Of a DNA stretch of 64,000 nucleotides, positions 1-13,300 are shown in pieces. The stretch's first letter is position 1, and the number at the start of each line of letters is the position of its first letter. Source of the stretch: Lytechinus variegatus (Eukaryota; Echinodermata; Echinoidea; Temnopleuroida; Toxopneustidae); contig NC_054746.1 in assembly GCF_018143015.1 (NCBI RefSeq), forward strand, positions 40,116,687 to 40,180,686. The letters run 5' to 3'. The position numbers were made by a program, and so were the translations under genes. The notes beneath the pieces are model-generated. The model ran no database searches and was not told the DNA's origin. It was given only the letters and a program-made list of their open reading frames with translations.

Positions 1-1275
1 CTGCTCTGAATGTATTGGACCTCCCCTCTCTTGCAGACAGAAGAAAGGCACTGTGTTTGACTTTTGCCGAAAGACTGATTTCAAATGAGAGGGTATCATA
101 TCTTATACCCCCTCTTAAGAACACCAGAACTTTGCGCAAATCAAACACAAGAGAACAATTAAAATGTAGAACTAATAGATTTCGGAACAGTCCCATCCCG
201 TACTTGATTGACCTCCTAAATTCTCAATCATGACTCATAAATAACCCACATCCATAGTATGGTATTTCTCTGACTAAAAACTCTGACTGCTGCGTTTGTC
301 AATGTTTTTTTTTTTTTAAATCATTAGTATGTCACATTATTTATATAATATGTTCTCTATTTCTACTTGGAATTACGAACATTAGTCAGTTATTTTCACC
401 ACTTGTACATGTATACAATCATTATGTTTTTAAGTATTGTAGATAACATAAATATACTGTTTGAAATGCTTTAGAATTAGCAAATTTATACATAATTATC
501 ACTTAAAAATGTATGATCTTTGAAAGTCAGGTATTATTGTATTGCACAAGAATTGAAAGTTTTTTAAAACTATTTAAAGGTAATTTTTCTTCCGCATATG
601 TACATGTGCGGATATAAATCCATAACTCTTAAATTTGACACTTTCATTCCAATATACTTACCAAATGATCTACTCGCATGATCTCTATGTTGTATTCCTT
701 TCCTTTCCTTGCGACTCTTTTCTTCCTGTTGTTTGTCTTTCTCTATCCATATTTCTCCCTCTCTTTTTTATCCATCCCTCTTCCTCTCTTTCTTCGAAAT
801 GTTGAATTGTAAATACTACTGCTTTTAATGTACAATTCGGTAAATGATAATGGACCACTATACCAATACGTGTTTAGGATAATATTTTACTTTCGAATTC
901 TTCTAACTTTGTTTATTCTTACGTACAGCCTTATAACTTCATGTCTTTACCTCTTTCATAATGTTTGTACCTTCTTTTCTTCTGACTTCCTACTCTACTC
1001 TTCCCTTCACCCCTTCTCTCTCTCCCCCCCCCCTCTCTCTCTCTATCCCCATCCACCCCCCTCTCTCTCTATCTGCCTCTCCTCCTTCCCAAGTCTCTCT
1101 TACCTTTCCAAATTCCACAATACCATACTTTATCCTATTATTTATTTTGTAATTATCTGCGTTATTGTTTGAATATTTTTTGTGTCTTTATTACCTTGTA
1201 AATACATCGCAATTCGGCCTTAGCCGCGATGATGTCTTGATTTTTATTAATAAACCATTTATCTATCTATCTATT
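1..1275 (+). mobile_element. 3' end of a non-LTR (LINE, CR1/jockey-like) retrotransposon
   Basis: An open frame runs in from the left edge and stops at 233. Its product (LPSLADRRKALCLTFAER, later FRNSPIPYLIDLLN) has the look of the extreme C-terminus of a jockey/CR1-type reverse transcriptase ORF: a leucine-rich block, an RRK-LCL-FA motif and a final IPYL-LLN motif. About 1 kb of AT-rich 3' UTR follows. The last part (about 1200-1275) holds a short inverted pair around TCGGCCTTAGCCGCGATGATG, an AATAAA and a tetranucleotide tail of ATCT units, a usual LINE ending. Only the 3' part lies in the window. The element lies opposite to, and about 270 bases downstream of, the F-box gene. The family name within the LINE group is a guess. 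Confidence 0.72.
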
Positions 1276-1359
1276 TTTTTTAAACAATGAAAAAATGAAT
1301 TAAAAAGAAAAACAAATAATCTTCAAACAATTAATAAAATTTTGAAAAAGTGAATATAA

Positions 1360-1535
1360 CCATCACCACCACCACCACCACCATCATAATCATCATCATC
1401 ATCATCACCATCATTATCACCATCACCACCACAATGATCATCATCATCATCATTATCATAACAATCATTGTCATCCAACATCATCAGAATCATCAGAATC
1501 ATTTTCATCATCATCATCATCACATTCTAACCACC
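1360..1535. repeat. ATC/ACC trinucleotide microsatellite
   Basis: Imperfect CAT/CAC/ATC triplet array between the LINE tail and the F-box exon 3. The His-rich or Asp-rich reading frames across it are low-complexity artefacts, not genes. Confidence 0.9.
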
Positions 1536-1545
1536 ACAATCAACA

Positions 1546-4144
1546 TCACGTAGACAAACTTTCTGTGAGTTTAAGCATTTTACCTCCACCTGTGATGCCA
1601 GCTCCATTGATAATTGAATCAAACGTGAATGTTGGGGAAGTGTTGGCAATACTCTTCTGGTTAGGGCTAAAAGGACGTTCTTGACACAAATCATGGATGG
1701 TACCATAATGAAGCCATCCTCTTCTCTGACATTGATAGAACCTGAATGAAAGATACACAAAGAAAAAAAGAAGAGATTTGTGCACTTAACTGTCATATTG
1801 AAACCACATATAAACATATCACCTTTAAAAACAAAACATATTTGGGATCACTTACACAAAGACTTTCAGTTTTGCATTACAGTACCCCAAAATATGGATT
1901 AGGGCATTCTTAATTCAGTCCAACCTTTAATGTTCACATTTGTGAGATTTCAAAGGAAAAATAAAAATATTAAAAAATGATAAAAAGCAAATAAAGATAC
2001 AGGGAAGGAAATGGCTGCTTTCATAGATATTCCCAAGCTCAATATTTCTTACCATAGTATATCACTGTTTGCACATTCTCTCCATCTAGCATTGCACTTA
2101 GCAACCTCACAAAGGTCTGTGACTGAGAGGTAGTTGAATATACGATCAATTAATTCTGGTGGAAGACAAGCAGTGACATCAACAGCAAGCAGTGGTTCTA
2201 GGTCGGCACACACTTTACGAATCTGTAAAGGCTGATAACACAGTATGAATCAAAAGATAATATTACTTTTATAAGTGTGAAACTATCATATAATATCTTA
2301 GATACACACCTTACAAGATTGTTATTTATCATTGTCATCTTCTTTCATCATTATCATCAATCATCATTATCATCATTTTCACTATCAATATCATGTTATG
2401 AACTCCCATCGCCCAAAATGAAAAAATGTCTATCCTGGGTTCTCCAAACCCGTATTGAAAACTGTCCATTGCAGTGTATGCCTGTTAAGTGTAAGTGCAT
2501 GGGGAGGTTAAGAACTGATCCTGAGGTCTGTGGCTTGAATACCAAGACTGCTGAAAACAATCAACTTCATACACTACATAAAAAATTGTATTGGTAAATA
2601 GTCTAGTCAAGTTTTGACTGATCAGATACAATCACAAAACCGAAAACAATAGCAAATTCTAGTTAAGCAAGGTCCCGAGTCAAGACTTATGATTAGTTAT
2701 TAAAAAAAATCATGTAATGCAAGTGTTTCCACAGATCCAAAACAAATTTCCCGAACCTGAATCTCAAATTTCTAAAATTCATATACATTTCTGGAATTAT
2801 CCAATTTTACTTTTTAACAAAAATCAGATATAACAAAGTGAGCCTAAACTTGGCCCAAGTGACCAAAATCAAGGAATTGGATCTAAACCTTTTCTGCTGA
2901 ATGCACTTTTTAAAAATGGCAAAATGCAAACCTAGAGAATGAGCAGAAAATTTTGAACAACATGTACGAGGCAATGTGAATATTGAAAATTGCTATAGTT
3001 GCTATGTTTAATTGTAATTTTTTTATTTCCCGGAATATTCCTGGATTTTTTTTCATTTCCCAAAAATTACCAGAAAATGATCAGGACTTCCCGGAAATCA
3101 GGAAATTTCCTACAAAGTGGAAACATATTGATGCAATGTTTAAAGGCCAGTCCTTTCTCGCCATTATTAAAAATCAGGGCCCTGTCTTACAATTAAGAGT
3201 TACGATTGATCCAATCAACATCAACTATGGAAAGCAAGCATCCTCAACCAGGCTGTCCTCAATATCTAAAATGCATATATCTAAAAATGTTTTTTTTCTA
3301 AATATAAATGCATGCATGCATTATCTTATACCAAAAAATCAGTCTCTCATTGGTTGTTCTGCTGGACTACACTGGTTACGCTGTCATAATAAAATTTCAG
3401 AAAATTGTAAAATAAATTGCCAGGAAAGATGGTTATAATATTATCTTGACAATTCTGTTTGCTCCTTTTTGTTTCTATTTAAGTTGCAAGTGTCATTATG
3501 CCCACTGCATGAAAAGTTATAACATTGATCATGTTGATACTAGATTTCTATCAAGTTTATTTGAGGTTGTGTTGGATAAAAAATCATCATCATCTTACTA
3601 GGTAGTGAGGTAATGTTGACCTCAAATCAATCAGAATCAATGCACTTCATCTATAATGGGGCCTTGTTTTTACTTGATGCAATGATCACAAAGTAATGAA
3701 TACATAGGCCTAGATCGATCCTGCCTGGACTCTGGTAAGCTGTTCGTAAGTTAAGAGTGACTTTTAAGAATGACTGCATGGTGAACCTTTATTTGTGCTT
3801 AATGTTAATCGCCAATGCACATTCAACATTGGTGAATAACATTTACCACAAAAAAGAATCACCAGTTGTTCTTAAACTAGGTCATTTTAACTTACAAACA
3901 GCCTGATAGCTTTAACAAACAGCCTGACCCCTTTTATTTTTATCATTTGATTTTTCATAAATTACTCTCATCTGGGCGCTGATTATTAATCTGAGTCTGG
4001 TGAGAGAGAGGTGGAGAACCACTTTACTAGTGTCTTTACCTTGCACTTTGAAAATAACAGCTTCAGAATTTGATTCTGCTGTTCTTGTGAGCATTCATCA
4101 AACCAGGAAGCAAGCTTCAGTAGTTGATCTTCAAAACTCACCAT
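1546..4144 (-). CDS. Small F-box protein, three exons, 156 residues
   Basis: Coding exons on the minus strand are 4144-4040, 2222-2053 and 1741-1546; splice phases match (0, then 2) and every junction has GT/AG. Residues about 12-31 read WFDECSQEQQNQIL-LLFSKC, resembling the WFD-W-DEQ block before the F-box in FBXO16-type proteins. Residues about 54-93 are the F-box: LPPELIDRIFNYLSVTDLCE, then VAKCNARWRECANSDILW. F-box proteins dock on SKP1 in SCF ubiquitin ligases; no WD or LRR substrate-binding repeats are visible. The start is the ATG at 4144 with a good Kozak context; an in-frame ATG at 4237 would add 31 residues. Exon 3 also contains a GGAG/GTAAAA site, so a longer form reaching past the left edge is possible. 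The exact subfamily is not recognised. Confidence 0.72.
2223..4039 (-). other. Intron 1 of the F-box gene, no further gene seen
   Basis: AT-rich sequence. Open frames on both strands (for example 2983-3438) are without recognisable domains and end in low-complexity sequence. A TCATCATT-rich patch lies at about 2325-2400. Confidence 0.5.
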
Positions 4145-4389
4145 GTTGATCCAACAAGTAAATGAACAACATTTAACAATGTGTCGATCGAGGAATTGTT
4201 GACATTCACCTTCTCTTCGAATTCGAGTGTTGCGCAACAGCGAAAACCGCAGCTTGTCAGGTGACCTCGCCGAGCGCGCCCCTCGAAATTATGCCTTGTC
4301 AGCTAGCTATATGCCCGGGAAAATGTCTGCGCCCATCCCACTCCATGTCAGATTTATTTATCACGACTACCAGATGAAAAACATTTAAA
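4145..4389. promoter_or_regulatory. Probable bidirectional promoter, F-box gene / B3GALNT2
   Basis: Only 245 bases separate the two divergent start codons. The middle (about 4185-4330) is richer in G+C and CpG than its surroundings (TTCGAATTCGAGTGTTGCGC, CTCGCCGAGCGCGCCCCTCG). No TATA box is obvious. Head-to-head spacing under 300 bases with a local CpG peak is typical of shared promoters. No transcription start was measured. Confidence 0.6.
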
Positions 4390-7300
4390 ATGGCAGGTTG
4401 GCCATCTGTTCTCGTAGCAATCGGCGTTGCTTTGGCAGTTATAGTTGTTAACGAAGAGAGCATGTACAACCGACGTAGAAATCGCAGTGGAAATTCAGGT
4501 ATTTATAGTTTTGTACTTGTAGTCGAATCCAAGCCTGCCAGCCAGCTCATCACACGCCTGGATCCACGTCAGCACACGGTTCGGTCCCACATATGCGTGT
4601 TTGTGTTGGGCTGTTACTAGTGTTGACAGCTTACTCAGTAGGAATACATAATCATAACTTGATAAGTGAAGGATAACAATATAGCTATTTCGAGCACATT
4701 TGTAAAATAATTATGAAAGCAATATTCCAACTAAAATTTGGGAATTTGAATTTGACTATTTATCGGGTCACCAACTATTAGCTACGTCTCTACTCGCCTT
4801 TTATTTTTGCTCCTAAAAAAAATTTAAAGACAAAGTTTTAATAAAAAATATTGCATCTCTGATTTTTTTAAAGTCATGAAGAACTTACTGGGGCTTACAT
4901 TTCATGAAATAATGTCTATTGCAAGGTCAAAACTTTGGTCAAAGTGTCAAAACACCTCAATTAGTCAATATGTTCCAATTTTAAAGTGATAGCAGATTTG
5001 GAATCATTATTATTTAAACTGAATTGAGTGAGAGTGAAAATACACTTATTTATTTTTTCCAATAATATATAGGCCTACATGTAAAATTACATTTGAACAT
5101 AAATATACAAATATAATCATGAAATATTAAAATGAGATTTAAAGGAAAATAATGAAAGACAAAGGTATTGAAAATGGAACAAAGAATAAAACATCACTAA
5201 TTGTAGAAAATGATTCGCAAATAGAACAGAGTACTGGAATGCGTCTCCACAACAGTAACAACAGTAATTATCATACCCAGAGCTGGATACATGTATAAAG
5301 TAAAAGACTAGTTTGATTTCGATGATCGGCGAGCATGTCATAAGTACTTTCTTTCAAACCAAAACACTGATGACATGCCAGCCCGTCCAACAATTTTGTG
5401 AAGATTAGCCCAGTGGTGTTTGAGATAGGAGTGTTCAAAGATAGGCAGCCACGTCCATTTTTACCGAAATCTTGAAATTCAACGGACTGTATCTCGTGAA
5501 CCCCTGACCCAATTGACCGAAAATTTTAAATTTAGTACTGTGGGATCACATCAAACAAGTATACCAATTTTGATCAAAATGAAAAATGGTTCAAGGGTTA
5601 AAATTTTCAAGTTATTGGGGCGATTTGACATGGAATGACCACTAGTTCTCAATACCTCAGATCCGGCTCAGCCTCGGTGTCTTGATCTGTGTGTGTGTGT
5701 GCATATTTGTGCATGCACACAATTAAATATTTTGTACAAGGACCAAGGCTTACTATTACAAATACAACACAAGCCAATTATAATGGTCTAGAGCAAGAGC
5801 TCAGAGGGTTCGTCATTGTATGTAGGGGAGTAATGAAGGAAGAAATTAATATAGTTAATCTTGTTTTATATTTCTGATTCCAACAGTATATAGTTAAAAA
5901 AATATTAGCAAACCATATGAAATCTAACCAGTTATATTTTAGGTTGTGTTAAATATAGTTTTTGTTGAACATTTATATGATGTCAGCCAGTGGTATGTTC
6001 ATAGGTCTGACTGTTGGTAATGAATGAAGATGAGAATTGTATCATTTCTATTTTTCTTTCATTTCCTTTTTTCTTTTCTGTTCTTACTTTTCTTGTTTCA
6101 TTTGATCTTTCTTTTATTCCTTTATTTTCATATCTTTTTTGTTTATTCTTCTGTTCTTCTTGCAAGAGTATTTTTTCCTACCTCTTGTATTGTATCTCCT
6201 TTTTTTTCCATCTTTTTTTTTCTTTCTCTTCATTTTCCCTTCTCTGGTGTGTTATTACGTCAAGTTAGGGGCATAATTTTATATCCTGTTGCTTTGTGAC
6301 CACTTTGGTTCACTTTGCTTTTGTTTATATATTTACACTCAATATTGTCATTCCTTCCATGAAGGGCTATGCAAAAAAAATCAGAAAATTTTACCTCCAC
6401 AGTCTTTGTGGTTGTTTTATTTCTTATTAGACCATATCTCGAACAGAAAACTTTTATTTATTGTTATATAGCTACATTAAGTTTTATTCTGCTGTATATC
6501 CATTTTATTGCATTAGGAAAACATAATCATCAGGCAAAGTGTGATATATTCATTGGAATCTTATCTGCAAGGGATCATTTTGAGCACAGAAAGGCCATAC
6601 GTGAGACATGGCTTGGATATATACACACTCACCCTAGGTGGAAGAGAAGGTAAGTAGAAGGAGAATCTCTGAATAACTGATCTGTCTTCTCTGATGTATA
6701 TCATGATCATTTCCCTTGGCAACTAATTTGTTCCTTGTTGTAAGCACTAATATATAAATTTATTACCATCCTTGTTGGCATATAAGACTAGATGATTAGA
6801 AGGTTGCATTCTGAATAACAAATGTAGAACAGGATGAGTGGATCTGGGTCTATTTCATAAGAACAATATACATACATTGTACCTACCTAAGTGCTTACAG
6901 ATTTATTAGTACCTCAGGTTCTCAGTCATTGTATCCAATCAGTCATTCCCTCACACAATATCCTGCAATCCCTGGCCAGCCAACATGTTAGGCATTCACA
7001 ATGCTGGACAAGCTACAACAACTTCCACAACCTTCCACAAATCTTCCACAACCCATTTAGCACCTGGGAGGAGAGTTACAAGTGTGGATTGACACTACGT
7101 TAACGAGCACTAGGCTTAAATGTAACTTTGTCATTCTAAACTACCATAGGAACCTTGATTGTGATTGGCTTCTAAGTCTTGATACCAAATTATATTAGTT
7201 ACCATAATAGCAAAGTTACCTTTGTCTTAAATCTCTATGAAGCTGGCTCCAGGACGGGCTATTGTATTCTCTTTGTTAGATTCTACACAAATGGTTGGAT

Positions 7301-10300
7301 AAATGATAATTTCTACCACTGATTTTCCTCAAAGTGTAGTAAAATTGTAGATTTGTAGATTGTATGGAAAAAAGGAAAGTAAAAAAACATCCACCAAGTA
7401 CATCTGTATTGAATTTGTCACTTGAAAAAAAGGTGTAAAGCTCTGTCTATAGCCTGCTATGTATCCTGATAAATTTGTTTGACTTCCTTGAATGGATCAA
7501 ATGTGATACATGTAAGCTGAGATATGATTTCTTATAAATCCAAGATGTTTTATGTAGAAAGTGATGTCATTGTGTCTTTACACTGACATTAATGTTATTG
7601 ATATTTCAATTCATATTGATTGATTGATAGATTTTATTTCTCATGATATTTGTGATTTTGAAAACACCACCCTGAAATGAAATGCATGCCTAGCAGGATG
7701 TCTTGCCATTCTCTCAAACATGGATATCACATATTTAAATACTAGTACTCTAATTTGCACCAACACTAAATTTGATATCATGTCTATGATTTCAGGATTT
7801 GCAGCAAATTTGTTGTTGGTAACCACTCCTGCCACTTACCTCCTGAATACAGAAGAGATCCATACTCATGTACACCACTCAACATTTCAAAAACAGGTAA
7901 AGAAGATCAATTTCAATCATGTATTATCAGCTTAGATTTGGAAGGTCTGTTATTTTTTGTACGAATAAACACATTATTTTAAAATCTTAAAGCCTTTCTG
8001 TTGTTCAATGGCAATATTTTGTTGTGAATTATAAAGATGTGATATATTGCTAGAATGTGCAGCTATATAACACTATTCTGAAAATATACCTGTTGAAGTG
8101 TTGGAAAGATGTTTGGGAGGGGTTTGATCTGTGAAATATTTTGGAAAGATTTCTGCAGCTGCTAGTAATATGTTGACTGTACTTGGAGTAGTCTTCTAAG
8201 CAGTGCATCTGTGCATTACAACTATGATCAATCAACACTGTCCCACTATATGATTCTCTCTTGAATGAGCTTCTTTGAACCCTCAAATTTATTTCCTTTT
8301 GAATCTTCGTAGGGAAGCCCAAGGACATTGTAGCAATGACAGTCATCAATGATACAGGGATATACAGACTGACTTCAGGTCCAATTGGATTTGATTTCAA
8401 GGTGAGAATCAATAATGGATTTTAGGTCTTGTTGCAAATATCTAAATATTCAGTGATTTTTTTCTAATATAACTACATGAAAATTAAGAATATTTCCTCT
8501 GTGTAAGTTTGAATGGTGTATGTATAGGAATCAGCACAAGGTTTTCCGGTTTGTGGGGGGGGGGGGGGGGAGTCTATTTAAAATCTTGCGGATTGAACTA
8601 ATTTTTCACTCCAGGTTTTCAGTTTTTGCTGAATTCTTAAGAGACTTCACACAAACTCAGTGAGGATGTGCAAGACATATTTTTGTAAATGTGTTTGGTA
8701 TCACATTGCTTTGAAAACGATATTTCTGGGAAAACTTCTGGAGTCAAGTTACTCACTCAGTTCTTGTCTAATCCTCCTGATACTTAGTTTGCATATTGGT
8801 TTTGGATACTACATTGCCTACTACATTGCCAAGGAATAACACATAATATAGAAGGGGTCCAAATCACCTGTAGTGATATTTCTAGTTTAACTGTTATTTG
8901 GTTTCTTTGGTAACGTGTGTATTTCTGTTTTATTCATTTATTTTTAGTGTCTGGTGTTTTTATTTCATCTGCTGATATGGTATCTTGTTTATTGATTTAC
9001 TAGGTTCATTATCCTATCATCCTTCACAAGCTGGGTGTCTTTGATTCTTCTGCTGATGGCATCAAACATCCTCTCACAGTTTCTCTCTTTGATACTTGGA
9101 GGCAGGTCAGAATTCATGTGCTTGTAATATGATTTCATAATTGATCTAAAATGAGTGTCAGTCTTCAGGGTTAATGCAGCCCCCATTTATTCAACATCAT
9201 CTCAAAACATATACAAAGTTTTCTTTAAGGATAGCCATCATACTCCTCTTGAATGATTGCTTGTCAAAGTAGGATAAAATGCATTACTGAATGAAATATT
9301 GCGAAAACTGTATATTATCCTTTTCATCAATAAATTTCTAGGCTAGATGTGTCTAATGTTTGCTTGTACTTCAGAATAATACCCATTCTTATTCAAATAC
9401 ACCCTTGGTCTTTTAAAATGATGCAATTCTTTATGAGATCCGCTTGATTTAAGTATTAGTTAAGAATAGAATTGAGGTGTTCCATTGATGATGTGTGGAT
9501 CATAGAAGTGCAAATGCATTTGGCATTTTAATAATAATATAGGTATGTTTACCCAGGGAAGCCACTTCAGTTTCAAAAACTTCTCCCAGTGGGCCCTGCT
9601 ATTATTATTACCCCGGCTTTAGCTGGGCTGCCTAGGCATTCAAGGAATTTCTTCCTACCGGGTACCCATTCACCTCACCTGGGTCGAGTGCAGCACAGTG
9701 TGGATAAATTTCTTGCTGAAGGAAATTACGCCATGGCTGGGATTTGAACCCCCGACCCACTGTTTCAAAGTCAGAAGACTAATCCACAGGGCCACAACAC
9801 TCCACATTTTCATTATATCAGTCTAAATTCCCCAGTTCTAAATGTATGCCTAAACAATGAAGTATAACAATTATTTTTCATTCACTATTTCACATATTTT
9901 TCTACCTATAATTACAAAGTTTTTTTATTTTAACTGTGTTTACTTTGGAGATATTAGATGATGGTGTATAATTGGATACAAATATTTTCATACAATTTTT
10001 TTTACAGGAAAAAGTAGTTAGTGCTCGTTTTAGCCCAGAACAGCCCGGTGTGTTTATTGAAGGTTATAGATTCAGAGCAGTGGAGCCATATCTTCTTCCA
10101 AAGGTAAGCAAAGATGTGACATTTTTTACAGAATAAAAATAGAAATTTAGAACTGAAGTGATAAATGCAATTTTTCTTCTTTCATTATTCCCTTGTACAA
10201 TGTTGATATATCTAGCTTCTATGAATGGGTCTGATATAAAAGAATAGTTATTTATAAAGTTCATTGACACATGGTCAGTGAATAAAGCACTAGATAGAGA

Positions 10301-13300
10301 AACTAAACAGGGTGTATATCACTCAATCATTCACTCGATGTCAGTTGAAGATCATCATCAAGATATCCAGCCAAAACAATAACAGTTACTCCTGTCTTAA
10401 TTTCTTATAAAATAAAATAAATGTTTTCATTGATATGGTATGATAACCCTTTCATAAACCCAATTATGTGGATAATAGCCACATAATTTGATCTTAAAAT
10501 TGGAGGAGGACCAGAGTTATCCGCATTATTTTGATGCTGCTATTATCCGCATAATAGCAGTATCGGGACCAGATTTTGACTTTATGAACGCATTTCCAAA
10601 GTAATGCGGATAATTGCCATGGTGAGGGCACAAGGTCACCCTTTTCCAACGCAACCCCATCGGAGGGGGCGTGTGCAGTTGCCATGACAATTATCCGCCT
10701 TTTTCAGGTCGGGTGCTCGTAAAAAAAAAGTGCAGATTATTTTGTGAGTTTGTGAATGCAATTTTTACTGAATTATCCACATTACTCTTAGGCGGATAAT
10801 TGGGGGATGGGTTTATGAAAGGGGTATTAGTTTTAATGTGTCTTCATGGTTTCCTTTTCCATGCAGGGCTTTGAAGGAACGATAGTTGTGAACAGTTTCA
10901 ATAAAGATGATCCTTCCACTACACTCTACCTCAGCAAAGATGCTACTAATAATGGAGGGGGTGTTATAGAATTACAACAGGTAAAGATTAGTGAATCTTA
11001 CATTATCCAATAAAAAGGGGGTGTTATAGAACTACAACAGGTAAAGCTTGGCGAATCTTACATTATCCAAATGAATAGAAAGGCAAAGGACCCGTAAAAC
11101 AAAGCTTGATAATTGATTTTACAGTTGATTTATGCTTGATTGCTCATATTGATCAGTATAATCAAGTACTAAGTATTTGAGTGTCTATCATATAGAGGTC
11201 TGTGAAGTGTATTTGTTTGCTTTAATAGAGAATTGTTTTTATGTTAGGTAAAATGCATCATTGAAGCATTAGTAGAAATAAAGGAATGTATTTTATGCGT
11301 TATTCTGAGCAGAGAAAAATCATTATTTTCTATCTTCAACATGGGATATTCATCATGCTCTATCACATCAATTCATCAGGGTTTTTTGTGGATACTATCC
11401 TTATGGATCTCATTGAGTCATGGGAAAAATGTACCAGTAGGAATGATACTGTTATGCATTGTGTAATTCTATGATAATTATAGATAGCTAGAAAGCATCT
11501 CTTGGGTCCATGCGTATTATTGATTAAATTTATTGCTCTTTTTTCCTCTTGTTTTTCATTGCAGTGCATATTTAAACAGTATATGATCATTGAAGTATAT
11601 CTGTCAAAAGAAATCAGGAACTTGCAAAGTTTCAATATCATACAGAGGTATGATGCGTAAAATTGTGCAAGTTAGAGAAATATATCAAGGCAATAAATTA
11701 TTATTTGCCGTAAGATAACACCTCCTCTTTTCCTATTTTCAATAATGAAAAACCATTGTCATATTGTTTTCTTGTGAATTCAGTATAGCAGATATAGCGA
11801 GGACAATTCAGATTTTCCAGAGAAAGTTGAAAAACTTGATAGAGGCACAGAAGCTTTGGTTTCAGGCAACTTTATTTACAATATTCATGGTAAGTAAAAT
11901 AATTTAAAGTATAACTATATAGTCCCTTTTAATAACCATTCTTCAATCCATGATCAGTTTTTAAAAAATGGAGTAAATATTTTCTGTCACGTTTAAAAAA
12001 TGATTGTATTTCATTTGTTATTGCATGATATTGATCATGTAAGACCCCTTGTCACCTTGCAGACATTTTCTGAATTATTGTCAGTTGTTAGTAATGAAAA
12101 GAACATATACTTATTTAAAATCTTCCCTCTTTCCTTTCTTCAGAACCTGATAAACTCTCTGTTTGGATGAATGTAAGTGAAGAACAATCTTCAAAATGGC
12201 ATTCTAAGATTGTCAACGAGACGAAAGCTCTCCAAGCCGAGGCTGAGGATCAGAATGATATTCTCCTTCTGGATGTTGTAGATACTTACAGAAATATTCC
12301 TGCAAAAATGCTGCAATTTTATGAATGGTAGGATGTTGTTTGGTGTAGAAAAATAGTCTTGGTAATCAATAATATCTGAACACTTTTATCCATATTCTAA
12401 ACTAAGGATTTATCTAATAGCAATGCGTTTAGTTCAAACTGGTTTTAAATGAAAATTATATGCACCCCAACATGAAACAACCTGCTATAAGGTGATGTTT
12501 GATTTATCAGAATTTGGATGCTTCAACTACTGTATTGAAAATAGAGGAGTGGTTAGTAGAATATATTTGTGTGATTATTTAAATTCAAACCCAAGACTGG
12601 AATTTGCAGTAAACAAGAGAAATCTAGAAAGCATAAACAAGTTCAACATATTTTATCTTTAATTTAACAAGGTTTTATCCTTTTTATGCAAAATATATGC
12701 TGGAATTAATATATTTTTGTTCTAAATCACTAAGTGAAACTCCAAATATACTACTTTGTATTCTGACTACTCTTTGCAGCACTCTTACCAAAATTACTTG
12801 AGAATATTGTGGTTTCAATATTTTTTCTTATGTATTTTGTTTCTCCCTTTCATTTTGCAGGGTATTATTTTTTAAGGCATCTTGCTTTACATACAGCAAA
12901 ACCTGTACATAGTGACCACCCATGAGAGAAAAAAATGTAGCCCTTATAAACAGGTGGTTGCTATAGAGAGGTGGCTACTAATGTAAGTTTTGATTGTAGT
13001 CATCACACAAGATGTTGGGTAATGCTAATATAACAGTGTGAAATGTTGCATTGTGGGTAATTCATATATTTTTTGTTAATTACAGGGTGGTGCAATCAAG
13101 CAATATCCAATATGTAATCAAAACTGATGATGATGTTTACATGAATCTGGATAATATTATGCAGGTGAGTCACTTCATTTTTCATTCTTATTTTAATCTA
13201 TAAATTACAGACTGGAAAATACACCAAACTTTTCTCCAAGTAGATATCTATTCTTACCTGGTCTTCTGATCCGTATAGATAACTGACATCAACCAGTTTA

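Noticed and set aside
828-1172. Hydrophobic 114-residue open frame
   Set aside because: Pyrimidine-rich low-complexity 3' UTR of the LINE.
1323-1553. Asp/Gly-rich and Thr/Ile-rich open frames on both strands
   Set aside because: Translation of the ATC/ACC microsatellite.
2983-3438. 151-residue open frame on the plus strand
   Set aside because: Inside an F-box gene intron, no domain, no splice or promoter support, and codon use like random AT-rich DNA.
9740-9750. Functional tRNA genes at the three B-box matches
   Set aside because: No complete cloverleaf or anticodon arm could be drawn; the sequence continues into the SINE body.
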